From NCBI GenBank assembly GCA_029055875.1, contig JAIDCJ010000021.1, positions 1 through 64,000 on the forward strand: a stretch of 64,000 bases of DNA. The letters are read 5' to 3'. The notes beneath the pieces were generated by a model, which was given only the letters and a program-made list of their open reading frames with translations, was not told where the DNA came from and searched no databases. This stretch comes from Clostridia bacterium (GTDB lineage: Bacteria; Bacillota; Clostridia; Christensenellales; Borkfalkiaceae). A program made the position numbers and the translations under genes. This document shows positions 51,408-60,421 of this stretch, piece by piece (the stretch's first letter is position 1; the number at the start of each line of letters is the position of its first letter).

Positions 51408-53200
51408 GAAGCAACAATTCCGAATACGCCGAATTCCTGCGGGTACTCAAAGAGAAAAACGATTTGGTGGACGTTATCGGCTCCTATCTCAAATTAGAAC
51501 GCAGGGGCTACGACTACTGGGCGTGCTGTCCGTTCCACCACGAAAAGACGCCGTCCTTCCACATTAACGCGGCGGACAAGTACTACCACTGCTTCGGCTG
51601 CGGTGAATCGGGCGATATTATCAGCTTCGTAAAGGGGTATGAAAACGTCGATTACGCGCAGGCAGTTCAAATTTTAGCGGCGCGGGTGGGGCTGGAAGTG
51701 CCCGCGTTTGACGATAGAAGCGCGGAAGAGAACGCCGAGAAAAAACGCAAGCGGGACAGGCTCCTTGCCCTTTGCAAGGACACCGCGCGGTTTTACCTGA
51801 ATAACCTCTATTCGGGGCGGGCGGAGAAGCACCTTGCCTACCTTGCAAAGCGCGGCGTTTCGCCCTCGACTATGAAAAAATTCGGAATCGGCGCGTCGCT
51901 CGATTTTGACGCGTTGCCCTCGCACCTGCTTGCGCAGGGCTACACGGCGGAGGAATGCATTGAAAGCGGCGTATGCGCGAAGACGGAAAAGGGCAGGCTC
52001 TTTGATTCGCTCGGCGGCAGGCTGATTATTCCGATTATCAACCACATGGACGAAGTGATTGCATTCGGCGGGCGGCTCCTTGAAAAGTCCGACCGTGCCA
52101 AATACAAAAACACGCGCGAAACCGTGCTGTTTAATAAGAGTAAAAATTTATACAATATCAACCTCGTGAAAAAGGAAAAGCGCGCGGGCGGGCTGTCGTC
52201 CGTGATTATGGTGGAGGGGTATATGGACGCCATTTCCCTCTACGAGGCGGGCTTCCATAACGTGGTAGCGAGTATGGGCACTTCGCTCACGAAGGAACAG
52301 GCGCGGCTTTGCAAGCGGTATTCCGAGAACGTGTTTATCAGCTACGACGGCGATTTTGCGGGACAGAAGGCGAATCTCAGAGGACTGGATATTTTCAAGC
52401 AAGAGGGTATCAAGGTGCGCGTCGTGCCCATGCCCGAGGGGTTGGACCCCGACGACGTGATTCAAAAGCGCGGCGCGGAGGGGTATCGGAAATGCCTCGA
52501 TAACGCCATGCCGCTCATTGACTACCGCATTTTTGCGGCGCAGAGGAAGTACGACTTAAACCGTACGGACGAGAAGCGCGACTTCGTGCGCGAAGCACTC
52601 GGCATTGTGCGCGAGGCGGAGAGCGCAACCGAGCGCGAGGAGCTTCTGAAAAAGATTTCTTCCGTTTCGGGCGTGACGCTTTCCGCGCTCATGCGCGATT
52701 TAGAGGCTCTGCCCGCGTTGCCCGCGGCGCAGGAGCCCAAATCCGTAGCGGTAAAGGAAGACAGCGCGGACGGTATTAAAAAGGCGGCGCGGTTCGTGCT
52801 TGCGGCGTGCCTGCTCTCCAAGCCCTACGCCATGGAGCAGGATTTAAGCGAAATCGAATTTACGGAAGAGGAGCACCGCGTGATCGCGCAGTATATTGCC
52901 GAGGGGCGGGAGACTGGCACCCTTCGCCCGAGCGGAATATTCGATTTGCTCGGTTCGGATTCGGCGGAGCTGTGCGAGGTGCTGAACCTCGATTACGGCG
53001 ACAATCTCGACAGCGAGGCGGGCAAAAAATATTTTCTTGACAGTATTGCTACCTTGCAGCGCAGGACGCTTGCAGAAAAGAAAGCCTTGGAGACGGAGAA
53101 GTTGGCAGCTGCTTCGCCCGAGGAAAAGCGGGAGATACTTGCCCGCATTGACGAGTACACCAAAAAGATGAAAAACATTCGCATCGGAGGAAAAATATGA
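51404..53200 (+). CDS. dnaG: DNA primase
   Basis: 598 residues. Makes RNA primers for replication. The N-terminal zinc finger is [12 protein letters not shown]...[15 protein letters not shown] (CHC2 type), followed by the RNA polymerase domain and the TOPRIM fold with [17 protein letters not shown] and [20 protein letters not shown] (metal-binding acidic residues). The C-terminal helicase-binding part is less conserved. Coupled to rpoD by ATGA overlap, the classical macromolecular synthesis operon. Confidence 0.96.
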   Translation: MRSNNSEYAEFLRVLKEKNDLVDVIGSYLKLERRGYDYWACCPFHHEKTPSFHINAADKYYHCFGCGESGDIISFVKGYENVDYAQAVQILAARVGLEVPAFDDRSAEENAEKKRKRDRLLALCKDTARFYLNNLYSGRAEKHLAYLAKRGVSPSTMKKFGIGASLDFDALPSHLLAQGYTAEECIESGVCAKTEKGRLFDSLGGRLIIPIINHMDEVIAFGGRLLEKSDRAKYKNTRETVLFNKSKNLYNINLVKKEKRAGGLSSVIMVEGYMDAISLYEAGFHNVVASMGTSLTKEQARLCKRYSENVFISYDGDFAGQKANLRGLDIFKQEGIKVRVVPMPEGLDPDDVIQKRGAEGYRKCLDNAMPLIDYRIFAAQRKYDLNRTDEKRDFVREALGIVREAESATEREELLKKISSVSGVTLSALMRDLEALPALPAAQEPKSVAVKEDSADGIKKAARFVLAACLLSKPYAMEQDLSEIEFTEEEHRVIAQYIAEGRETGTLRPSGIFDLLGSDSAELCEVLNLDYGDNLDSEAGKKYFLDSIATLQRRTLAEKKALETEKLAAASPEEKREILARIDEYTKKMKNIRIGGKI

Positions 53201-54252
53201 ACGTAACGGAACAACAGCTCGGTGAGATTATCGGCAGTATTGCAGACGCATACAAGATGAAGGGAAGCATTTCCACGAACGCGCTCTGCGACGCCTTGGA
53301 GCGCTTTGAACTCAATCCCGCGCAGATCGAGCTCGTTTATAAATCACTGCCCGAAATGGGAATCGAAATCGTGGACGAGGACGTGCGCGATAAAGAGCTG
53401 TTCGAGCAGGCGCTTTCGGACGTCGGGTTAGACGATCCCGTTAAAATGTACTTAAAGGATATCGGCAGAGTGCCGCTCCTTTCGGGCGAAGAGGAAATAG
53501 AGCTCGCGCGCAGAATGCAGGAGGGCGACGAGGCCGCGAAACAGCGACTTTCCGAGGCGAACCTCAGACTCGTCGTTTCCATTGCAAAACGCTACGTCGG
53601 GCGCGGAATGCTCTTCCTCGATTTAATTCAGGAGGGCAACCTGGGGCTCATGAAGGCGGTTGAAAAGTTCGACTACCAGAAAGGGTTCAAGTTCTCCACC
53701 TATGCAACCTGGTGGATCCGTCAGTCCATTACCCGCGCCATTGCCGATCAGGCGCGCACCATTCGTATTCCCGTACACATGGTGGAAACCATCAATAAAC
53801 TCACGCGTCATTCGCGTATGCTCACGCAGGAGCTGGGTAGAGAGCCCACGCCCGAGGAGATTGCGGAGTCTATGGGAGTGGACGTTGCAAAGGTACGCGA
53901 AATCCGCAAGATTGCGCAGGATCCCGTATCCCTCGAAACGCCTATCGGCGAGGAAGAAGATTCGCATCTCGGCGACTTCATTGAGGACGACAAGACGCAG
54001 ACCCCCGGCGATTCGGTGGTGTTCATTATGCTCAAAGAACAGCTTCTCGGCGTTTTGGATACGCTCACCCCGCGCGAGGAAAAAGTGCTTCGGCTCCGCT
54101 ACGGCATTGACGACGGCAAGCCCCGCACCCTCGAGGAAGTGGGCAGAGAGTTCAACGTCACCCGTGAGCGCATTCGCCAGATCGAGGCAAAGGCTTTGAG
54201 AAAGCTGCGCCACCCCAGCCGCAGTAAGAAGCTCAAAGATTTCTTAGATTAA
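53197..54252 (+). CDS. rpoD: Primary sigma factor RpoD (sigma-A)
   Basis: 351 residues. Region 1.1-like N-terminus, then region 1.2 ([21 protein letters not shown]), region 2 ([34 protein letters not shown]), region 3 and region 4 with the helix-turn-helix [35 protein letters not shown] ribosome site upstream. Its presence explains the consensus TTGACA/TATAAT promoters in the window. Confidence 0.97.
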   Translation: MNVTEQQLGEIIGSIADAYKMKGSISTNALCDALERFELNPAQIELVYKSLPEMGIEIVDEDVRDKELFEQALSDVGLDDPVKMYLKDIGRVPLLSGEEEIELARRMQEGDEAAKQRLSEANLRLVVSIAKRYVGRGMLFLDLIQEGNLGLMKAVEKFDYQKGFKFSTYATWWIRQSITRAIADQARTIRIPVHMVETINKLTRHSRMLTQELGREPTPEEIAESMGVDVAKVREIRKIAQDPVSLETPIGEEEDSHLGDFIEDDKTQTPGDSVVFIMLKEQLLGVLDTLTPREEKVLRLRYGIDDGKPRTLEEVGREFNVTRERIRQIEAKALRKLRHPSRSKKLKDFLD

Positions 54253-54911
54253 TGACGAAAAGAATTTTGAAGCTTTGTTCGCATTTGCACAAGGCAAAGG
54301 TCTTTGCGGATATCGGGTGCGACCACGGCTACTGTACGCAGTACGCACTGCAAAACGGACTTTGCGGGCGGGCGTATATTTCGGATATCAGCGCGGGCAG
54401 TCTGGAAAAGGCAAAGACACTGCTCAAAGAGTATATCGAAAAAGGGAGCTGTATTCCCGTGTGTGCGGACGGACTGGACGGCATCAAAGAGCCGTGCGAT
54501 TTGGTGTTGATTGCGGGCATGGGCGGCGAGGAAATCGTGCGTATTTTAAGCCGCGTGCCGCTTCCCAAATCGTTTGTGTTACAGCCCATGAAAAATTCCG
54601 AAAAGGTGCGGGAGTATCTTCTCTCGCGCGGGGCGAAGGTTACGGCGGACTATACCTTCCGCGACGGCAAGTATTACGACGTAATTACGGGCAATGCCGC
54701 GGGCGGGGACGGCTATACCGAATATGAAATTATGTTCGGGCGGGATAATTTGAAAAACCCGTCGGAGGACTTCTTAAATAAAATGCGCGAAGAGCACGCG
54801 AAAATGCGCCGTCGGCTTACGGCGAAAATGAACGGCGCGTCCCGCGCGGAGCTTTTGGAAAGGCTTAGATATTACGAGGAGGTAATAAACGTTTTTGAGT
54901 ACGATATATGA
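54252..54911 (+). CDS. trmK: tRNA (adenine-22-N1)-methyltransferase TrmK
   Basis: 219 residues; ATG overlaps the rpoD stop by one base. Methylates A22 of tRNA. SAM-binding motif FADIGCDHGYCTQYAL, then VLIAGMGGEEIVRIL and VLQPMKNSEKVREYL are diagnostic of the TrmK family. Standard neighbour of rpoD and of the Nif3-like gene in Firmicutes. Confidence 0.92.
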   Translation: MTKRILKLCSHLHKAKVFADIGCDHGYCTQYALQNGLCGRAYISDISAGSLEKAKTLLKEYIEKGSCIPVCADGLDGIKEPCDLVLIAGMGGEEIVRILSRVPLPKSFVLQPMKNSEKVREYLLSRGAKVTADYTFRDGKYYDVITGNAAGGDGYTEYEIMFGRDNLKNPSEDFLNKMREEHAKMRRRLTAKMNGASRAELLERLRYYEEVINVFEYDI

Positions 54912-55674
54912 GTTTGCAGATTCGCTTGCGCCCTTTGCGCTATCGAAGGAGTACTGCGAAAAGTACGGCTGCCGCGATAACAGCGGCGTACAGATAGACT
55001 GCGCTAATGAAACCAAAGGCGTTTTGTTTGCGCTCGATTTGAGCTTAGATGCGATTGCGCGGGCAAAGAAAATAGGCGCGAACTGCATCATCACGCACCA
55101 CCCCGCCATTTTCAATCCGCTGTATTCCTTAGAAGAGGCGGGATCTAGCAAGGAAGTGCTTGCCGCGGCGCAGGCGGGAATCAGCGTTTTGTCTTCGCAT
55201 TTGAATTTAGATACCGCCAAGGGCGGAATAGACGACTGCCTCATGAAGGGGCTCGGCGGCAAAAAAGCCGACTGCGTCATGCACACGCTCACGGGCGGGA
55301 GCTACGGCAAGGTGTTTTCCGTTACGAAGTGCGAATTTGAAAAATTCTTGGAGCACGTTTCCAAAGAGTTTCATACAACGAAAATCGTTTCCTACGGAAG
55401 CGGAACGGTAAAAAAAGTGGCAAGCTTTTGCGGTGCGGGCATGAACGAAGAGTCGGTTGCGTTTGCGATTGAAAGCGGCGCAGATACCTTCGTTTCGTCG
55501 GACGGAAAGCACCACCTTATTAAGGAGCTTGTGGAGCGGGGCGTGAAAGTGGTTCTTCTCACGCATTACGCCGCAGAGCAATACGGGTTTGCCCGTTACT
55601 ATGAAAAATTCGAGAAATTATTGAAGGAGCAGGGTGTCCGCGCAGAGCTGTATACGGACGAATGGTTCCTGTAA
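54895..55674 (+). CDS. Nif3-like dinuclear metal-centre protein
   Basis: 259 residues from TTG at 54895 with GAGGAGG 11 bases upstream, overlapping trmK by 17 bases. Metal ligands: DNSGVQID near residue 28, IITHHPAIF (paired His), LDTAKGGIDD, and the late LLTHYAAEQYGF. This is the YqfO/NIF3 family, often called GTP cyclohydrolase I type 2-like, though its reaction is not established. It lacks the central PII-like insert of Bacillus YqfO (Bacillus is about 370 residues). Confidence 0.9.
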   Translation: MSTIYEFADSLAPFALSKEYCEKYGCRDNSGVQIDCANETKGVLFALDLSLDAIARAKKIGANCIITHHPAIFNPLYSLEEAGSSKEVLAAAQAGISVLSSHLNLDTAKGGIDDCLMKGLGGKKADCVMHTLTGGSYGKVFSVTKCEFEKFLEHVSKEFHTTKIVSYGSGTVKKVASFCGAGMNEESVAFAIESGADTFVSSDGKHHLIKELVERGVKVVLLTHYAAEQYGFARYYEKFEKLLKEQGVRAELYTDEWFL

Positions 55675-55685
55675 GGAGAAATATT

Positions 55686-56387
55686 ATGTCAGCATTAAAC
55701 GAACTTTTAGAGTATCAGAAGGTAGACGGCGAGCTTAGAAAAATCGAGCAAGACCTCGCAGCAAGCGAAGAACGCAAGAAATACGTGCAAGCCAAAAAAT
55801 TTATGGAGGGCGCACGCGAAAAGCTCGAAGCGCAGGACAAGCGCGCCGTAGAGTTGAAGGCGGCACGCGACCGTCTTATCGAGCGTTGCGAAGAGACTGC
55901 GAAAGCGATTGACGAGTATTCCGACCTCGACGAAATGTTAGCGGGCGGCGGCGATATTTCTTTCTATAAAAAGAACGCGCAGGCACTTTCGGAACGGCTC
56001 CGCGCTTTGAAGAACGAGTTGAATACTCTGCTTGCCGATATTACCGCGGCTTCGGAGGAGTATAAGAAGTTCAACGAGCAGGGTAAATCCATGCAGAAGC
56101 AGTTCAAGGAATACAGCGAAAAATACAAGGAAGTGAAAAGCGCGCGCGCAGACGAGGCGGCAGGTATCACGAAGCAGCTTGAAAAGCTCTCGAAAAAAAT
56201 TCCCGCCGATATCATGGAGAAATACAATCAAAAACGCAAGGAGCGTATTTTCCCCATTCTCGTGCCGCTTACCTCGGGCAGATGCGTTTGCGGTATGGAC
56301 TTATCGCTTGCCCAGCAGGGAAAACTCGCAGGCGGAAACGTGATCGAATGCGAGCACTGCCGTAGATTTATTTACAAAGCGGACTAA
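55686..56387 (+). CDS. Coiled-coil C4 zinc-ribbon protein
   Basis: 233 residues from the ATG at 55686 (AAGGAG upstream); the frame runs back into the previous gene. The first roughly 185 residues form a long Glu/Lys-rich coiled coil. The C-terminal part has CVCGMDLS and ECEHCRRFIY, a four-cysteine zinc ribbon. This is the DUF164/CT398-type family found next to Nif3 in many bacteria; reported functions vary and none is assigned here. Confidence 0.88.
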   Translation: MSALNELLEYQKVDGELRKIEQDLAASEERKKYVQAKKFMEGAREKLEAQDKRAVELKAARDRLIERCEETAKAIDEYSDLDEMLAGGGDISFYKKNAQALSERLRALKNELNTLLADITAASEEYKKFNEQGKSMQKQFKEYSEKYKEVKSARADEAAGITKQLEKLSKKIPADIMEKYNQKRKERIFPILVPLTSGRCVCGMDLSLAQQGKLAGGNVIECEHCRRFIYKAD

Positions 56388-56411
56388 GCGCATAGGGCAA
56401 AAAAAGGCACG

Positions 56412-56436
56412 TTTGCATAAAATGAAAGTATGCAAA
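56412..56436 (+). promoter_or_regulatory. Inverted repeat covering the alr start codon
   Basis: TTTGCATA (56412-56419), 9-base loop, TATGCAAA (56429-56436). The second arm contains the alr ATG (56430-56432). In RNA the hairpin would cover the start codon and hold the weak GAAAG ribosome-like element in its loop. Confidence 0.6.
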
Positions 56437-57443
56437 ACGTACTTACCGTTATATCGTTAAAGAATATCAAATCAAACGCATTAGTTTTCAAACGCCTTTC
56501 AAAAAAGCCCTTAATTGCCGTTGTAAAGGACGACGCATACGGGCACGGTGCGGAGGAGGTCGCCCGCGCCATAGAGGATACCGTGGACGGATTTGCCGTT
56601 GCCACGGTGGACGAGGGGGCAACGCTTAAGATAGCTGGAATTCAAAAGGATATTCTCGTGCTGACTCCGCCTCTTTCGGAAGAGGAAGTCGTGCGAATCT
56701 ATTGCTTAGGGCTCGTAGCAACCGTTTCTTCCACGGCGGCATTGAAGCTGATATTAAGAGCGCAGGAAAAGTTCGGCTTTTCTTTGCGGGCGCATATTGC
56801 GGTGAACACGGGCATGAACCGCTACGGGTTCCGTCCAGAACGGGCCAAAGGTGCGTGCCGTGCGGCCGCCGTTGGCGGCGTATCGGTGGAAGGCGTTTAT
56901 TCGCATTACTACGCGCCCGAGAACGAACGCATTCGGCGCATGCAGGCAGGAGCGTTTGAAGAGGCGTGCAAGGCGGTGCGGGAGTACTTCCCGAATGCAA
57001 TGCGCCACGTTGCGGCGACGGGCGGAACGCTCGCGGGCGGGGAGCTTTACGACGCGGTGCGCATTGGAATCGGGCTGTACGGCTATTTGCCGGGCGGGTG
57101 CGAGAGCTTTGAAATTCAGTTGAAGCCCGCCATGAAAATTTACGCGACCGTTGCGCAGGGCGGCAAGTTCACGGGCGGCGGCGCGGGGTATAATATCGTA
57201 AAAAAAGACTACGAAAAGGTACATACGCTCCGACTCGGCTACGGCGACGGATTCCACCGCAGCGGCGGTATCGGAATCGGGAAGCTGTGCATGGACGCGG
57301 CTATCCGCGAGGGACGGGGCGATTTCGGAATGAGAAGAATTGCCGTGAAGGATATTTCGGCGTATGCCAAAAGCATCGGCACGACGGAGTACGAGGTGCT
57401 GGTCGGCGCAGGAAAAAAGTCGGTAAAAAAATACGTGGAATAA
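56430..57443 (+). CDS. alr: Alanine racemase
   Basis: 337 residues. PLP lysine in VVKDDAYGHGAEEVA (about residue 34), the barrel segments HIAVNTGMNRYGF and GGTLAGGELYDAVRIGIGLYGY, and the catalytic Tyr in RLGYGDGFHRSG. It supplies D-alanine for peptidoglycan. Differences from typical Alr include DD instead of AN after the lysine and LCMDAAI instead of CMDQ-type, and the length is about 30 shorter than most. The start codon sits inside an inverted repeat (56412-56436), and the ribosome site is weak. Confidence 0.88.
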   Translation: MQNVLTVISLKNIKSNALVFKRLSKKPLIAVVKDDAYGHGAEEVARAIEDTVDGFAVATVDEGATLKIAGIQKDILVLTPPLSEEEVVRIYCLGLVATVSSTAALKLILRAQEKFGFSLRAHIAVNTGMNRYGFRPERAKGACRAAAVGGVSVEGVYSHYYAPENERIRRMQAGAFEEACKAVREYFPNAMRHVAATGGTLAGGELYDAVRIGIGLYGYLPGGCESFEIQLKPAMKIYATVAQGGKFTGGGAGYNIVKKDYEKVHTLRLGYGDGFHRSGGIGIGKLCMDAAIREGRGDFGMRRIAVKDISAYAKSIGTTEYEVLVGAGKKSVKKYVE

Positions 57444-57452
57444 AAGCAAGCT

Positions 57453-57986
57453 ATGAGGATTATCGCAGGCAAACACAGAGGGCGCGTTTTGGCGCAGTTT
57501 CAGGGGCTGGACGTGCGCCCCACGCCGGACAGGGTGAAGGAATCGCTCTTTCAAATTTTAAGTCCGCGTACGTACGGCGCGCGCGTTCTTGACCTGTTTT
57601 GCGGGAGCGGTGCGCTCGGCTTAGAGTGTCTTTCCCGCGGTGCGAAAGAGGTGGCGTTTAACGATATCTCTGCGGATAGCCTTGCAATACTTAAAAAGAA
57701 TCTCGCCGCGCTCAAAGAAACGGGAGCTATTTCCCGCCTCGACTACAAGGCTTGTCTAATGGGCGTTTCGGGGAAGTTCGATTTGATTTTTGCCGATCCA
57801 CCCTATAAGGAATCGCTTGCAGAGGAAATTCTTTCGCTTGTAAAAAAGAGAGGACTTTTAAGCGCGGACGGGCTCGTTATCTATGAAAGCGAGCGCGAAG
57901 AGAAAGCTGCGGAGGGGTTCGAGGTTCGGGACGTGCGTAGCTACGGCAGAACGAAGATAACCTTCTTCGGGGAGATAAAAGCATGA
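57453..57986 (+). CDS. rsmD: 16S rRNA (guanine-966-N2)-methyltransferase RsmD
   Basis: 177 residues. Begins MRIIAGKHRGRVLAQF, then RPTPDRVKESLFQIL, SAM motif VLDLFCGSGALGLECLSRGA, and catalytic motif FADPPY. It methylates G966 of 16S rRNA. Overlap with coaD by 4 bases, the usual Firmicutes pair. Confidence 0.93.
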   Translation: MRIIAGKHRGRVLAQFQGLDVRPTPDRVKESLFQILSPRTYGARVLDLFCGSGALGLECLSRGAKEVAFNDISADSLAILKKNLAALKETGAISRLDYKACLMGVSGKFDLIFADPPYKESLAEEILSLVKKRGLLSADGLVIYESEREEKAAEGFEVRDVRSYGRTKITFFGEIKA

Positions 57987-58477
57987 AAAAATGTGTATTT
58001 GCGGGCACGTTCGATCCGTTTACCGCGGGGCATTTGTCCACGGCGGACAAGTGTCTTGCACTCTTTGACGAGGTCGTCATTGCGGTGGCGGAGAATAAAA
58101 ACAAGACGTGTATGTTCTCGGCGAAAGAGCGTGCGGAAATGATAAGCGCGGTATTTCAAGATAATCCGCGCGTGAAAGTAATTATTTGGACAGGCGTTAT
58201 CGTCGACTTGCTCAAAGCCGAAAATACGCCGTTCTACGTGCGGGGCGTGCGCAACACCGTAGACTTCGAGTACGAGAATGCAGACTACTTCGCAAGCAAA
58301 AAGCTGAGCGATAAACTGATAACGCTCTACGTTCCCGCCGAGCAGGAGCTTTTGCACGTTAGCTCCACGTTGGTAAAAAATTCAATTTTATTTCAAAAGC
58401 CGTACGAGGCGTTGGTTCCCAAGGCGGTTTACGAATACATTCAAAAGAGAGGCGAACTATGTTTGAAAAACAAATAG
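57983..58477 (+). CDS. coaD: Phosphopantetheine adenylyltransferase
   Basis: 164 residues, ATGA overlap. Fourth step of coenzyme A synthesis. The nucleotidyltransferase motifs are AGTFDPFTAGHLSTADKC (TxGH), YVRGVRNTVDFEYEN, and HVSSTLVKNSIL near the C-terminus (in place of ISSS/T). The last 19 bases overlap the DAHP synthase gene. Confidence 0.93.
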   Translation: MKKCVFAGTFDPFTAGHLSTADKCLALFDEVVIAVAENKNKTCMFSAKERAEMISAVFQDNPRVKVIIWTGVIVDLLKAENTPFYVRGVRNTVDFEYENADYFASKKLSDKLITLYVPAEQELLHVSSTLVKNSILFQKPYEALVPKAVYEYIQKRGELCLKNK

Positions 58478-59487
58478 AAATTCCGTCATCGGAAGAAATA
58501 CTTCAAGAAATTCCCCTGCCCAAGGAGCTTGCGAAAATCAAAAAGGAACGCGACGAGCTTTGTAAAGCGGCTATTTCGGGAAAATCGAATTTAATGTTAG
58601 TGGTGGTAGGGCCCTGCTCCGCACACGACAGCAAACCCGTTTTAGAATACGTCCGTCGGCTCGGAAGGCTCAGCGAAAAAGTCAAGGACAAGCTCGTACT
58701 TGTACCGCGTATTTATACCAACAAGCCGCGCACCAAGGGCGTGGGCTACAAGGGTATGTTCTCCCAGCCCGATCCCGAAAACAAAGAGGATATCTTAAAG
58801 GGCATTCACACCATTCGTAATTTGCACATTCATGCAATCGAGGAATCGGGACTTTCTGCGGCGGACGAAATGCTCTATCCCGAAAATTACGCCTATTTAG
58901 AGGATTTGCTCACCTATATTGCCGTAGGCGCGCGTTCGAGCGAGAATCAACTGCACCGTTTGGTTTCAAGCGGAATCGAGCTTCCCGTCGGCATTAAAAA
59001 CCCCATGGGCGGGAGCGTGCCGGTTCTGCTCAATTCCATTTACGCCGCACAGAGCGCGCAGGTTTTCAAATACCACAACTATCAGGTGGCGACGCAGGGC
59101 AACGAGTACGCGCACGCCGTGCTTCGCGGCAAGGTGGACGAATACGGAAACGATATTCCCAACTTCCACTATGAAACCATCATGCAGATATTCGAGGGCT
59201 ACGCGAAATCGGGCGGGGAGCTGAAAAACCCCGCAATCATAATCGACGCAAACCATTCCAATTCGGGCAAGCGGTTCCATCAGCAAATCCGTATCGTGGA
59301 AGAGGTGTTGCAGAACCGTCTTTACGACAAAGACTTCAAGAGCATCGTAAAGGGCTTCATGATAGAGAGCTTCCTCGAAGAGGGAAACCAGCCCCGCGAC
59401 GTCGTGTTCGGAAAATCGATTACCGACCCCTGCCTCGGCTGGGCGGATACGGAGCGGCTCATTCTCGATATCGCGGAGAAAGCGTAA
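58459..59487 (+). CDS. aroF: 3-deoxy-7-phosphoheptulonate (DAHP) synthase, type I AroFGH class
   Basis: 342 residues. First committed step of aromatic synthesis: PEP plus erythrose-4-phosphate. The motifs VVGPCSAHDSKPVLEYVRRL, PRIYTNKPRTKGVGYKGMF, GARSSENQLHRLVSSG, and IIDANHSNSGKRFHQQ are those of the enterobacterial AroF/G/H (type I-alpha) class, not the shorter Bacillus type. Feedback inhibition by an aromatic amino acid is likely but not readable. It overlaps coaD by 19 bases and precedes pheA. Confidence 0.92.
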   Translation: MFEKQIEIPSSEEILQEIPLPKELAKIKKERDELCKAAISGKSNLMLVVVGPCSAHDSKPVLEYVRRLGRLSEKVKDKLVLVPRIYTNKPRTKGVGYKGMFSQPDPENKEDILKGIHTIRNLHIHAIEESGLSAADEMLYPENYAYLEDLLTYIAVGARSSENQLHRLVSSGIELPVGIKNPMGGSVPVLLNSIYAAQSAQVFKYHNYQVATQGNEYAHAVLRGKVDEYGNDIPNFHYETIMQIFEGYAKSGGELKNPAIIIDANHSNSGKRFHQQIRIVEEVLQNRLYDKDFKSIVKGFMIESFLEEGNQPRDVVFGKSITDPCLGWADTERLILDIAEKA

Positions 59488-59612
59488 GATAAACGTATTC
59501 ATCGCGGAATACGGCGGCGGGCTTGCGTTTTTCTGCGGGTTACATACACTTAAAGTATGCGCCCCTTGAAAATCCGCGCCCTTCTTGTCTTCCGCGCGAC
59601 TACGTTTATCTT
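59486..59612. repeat. 127-bp element with 12-bp terminal inverted repeats
   Basis: Ends are AAGATAAACGTA (59486-59497) and its exact complement (59601-59612). Just inside, after 4 bases on either side, TCGCGGAA and TTCCGCGC-type arms also pair. A small hairpin CATAC/GTATG sits near the centre (about 59548-59565). The left end overlaps the aroF stop codon. It may be a non-autonomous mobile element, or a leader structure for pheA; no T-box or known leader motif is recognised. Confidence 0.75.
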
Positions 59613-59626
59613 CAATGGAGGCTACT

Positions 59627-60421
59627 ATGGAAAAAATCAGCTGTTTAGGCCCTGCGGGTAGCTACTCTGAGCTTGCCGCAAAGAAGCTTTCGCCGCGCGG
59701 CGAAATCGTGCTTTGTGCTAATTTTCAGGAAGTAATAGGGAAGCTCGAACGGGAGGAAACAGACTCAGCCGTCATTCCCATTGAAAATTCCATTCAGGGC
59801 GGCGTGCTTCAAAATCTTGATTTGCTCGGACAGTCGAACGTGTTTGCGTCAGAGGAGCTTGTTCTTCCCATCGACCACCGTCTTGCAACCAGGGAAGGCG
59901 TGAAGCTTTCCCAAATCAAGCGCGTGTATTCGCACGAGCAGGCAATCGGACAATGCGCCGAATTTCTGCGCACGAACCTTCCTAAGGCGCAGTGCATTTT
60001 CACTTCGTCTACCACGGAGAGCCTCTTAAAGCTTGACGGCGAATCGGCGGGAATCGTCGGGGCGCACGTCGAAGCGGAAGGGGTTGTCCTCTCCGAAGAA
60101 AACGTTGCGGACGAAAAGAAAAATTTTACCCGCTTTCTGCGCTTGGTGCGAAAAAGCGGGGAACCTCAAAATAAAAGCCGCATGATTTTCCTGTGCGCGG
60201 TATTAAGGCACGAACCGGGAACGCTGCTTGCGCTCCTCAAAATATTTGCAGACTGCGGGCATAATCTCACGAGAATCGAGAGCCGCCCGATTAAGGACGT
60301 CTTCGGGCAGTACCGCTTCTTCATCGAGTTGGAGGGCAATATTGCGGAGCCCTGCGTACAGGAAATGTTAGAGCGTGCGCAGTTGGCTTGCAAACATCTG
60401 CGCATTTTGGGCGCATACTAA
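59627..60421 (+). CDS. pheA: Prephenate dehydratase
   Basis: 264 residues from the ATG at 59627 with ATGGAGG upstream; the frame is open further 5'. Converts prephenate to phenylpyruvate for phenylalanine. CLGPAGSYSELAA, AVIPIENSIQGGV and a VYSHEQAIGQCAEFL region form the catalytic PDT domain; the ACT regulatory domain carries GTLLALLKIFADCGHNLTRIESRP, the phenylalanine-binding signature. No chorismate mutase domain is present, so that enzyme must be elsewhere. Confidence 0.94.
   Translation: MEKISCLGPAGSYSELAAKKLSPRGEIVLCANFQEVIGKLEREETDSAVIPIENSIQGGVLQNLDLLGQSNVFASEELVLPIDHRLATREGVKLSQIKRVYSHEQAIGQCAEFLRTNLPKAQCIFTSSTTESLLKLDGESAGIVGAHVEAEGVVLSEENVADEKKNFTRFLRLVRKSGEPQNKSRMIFLCAVLRHEPGTLLALLKIFADCGHNLTRIESRPIKDVFGQYRFFIELEGNIAEPCVQEMLERAQLACKHLRILGAY

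Noticed and set aside
59486..59626. T-box or aromatic amino acid leader riboswitch upstream of pheA
   Set aside because: No T-box sequence (AGGGTGGNACCGCG type) or leader peptide with Phe codons is present.
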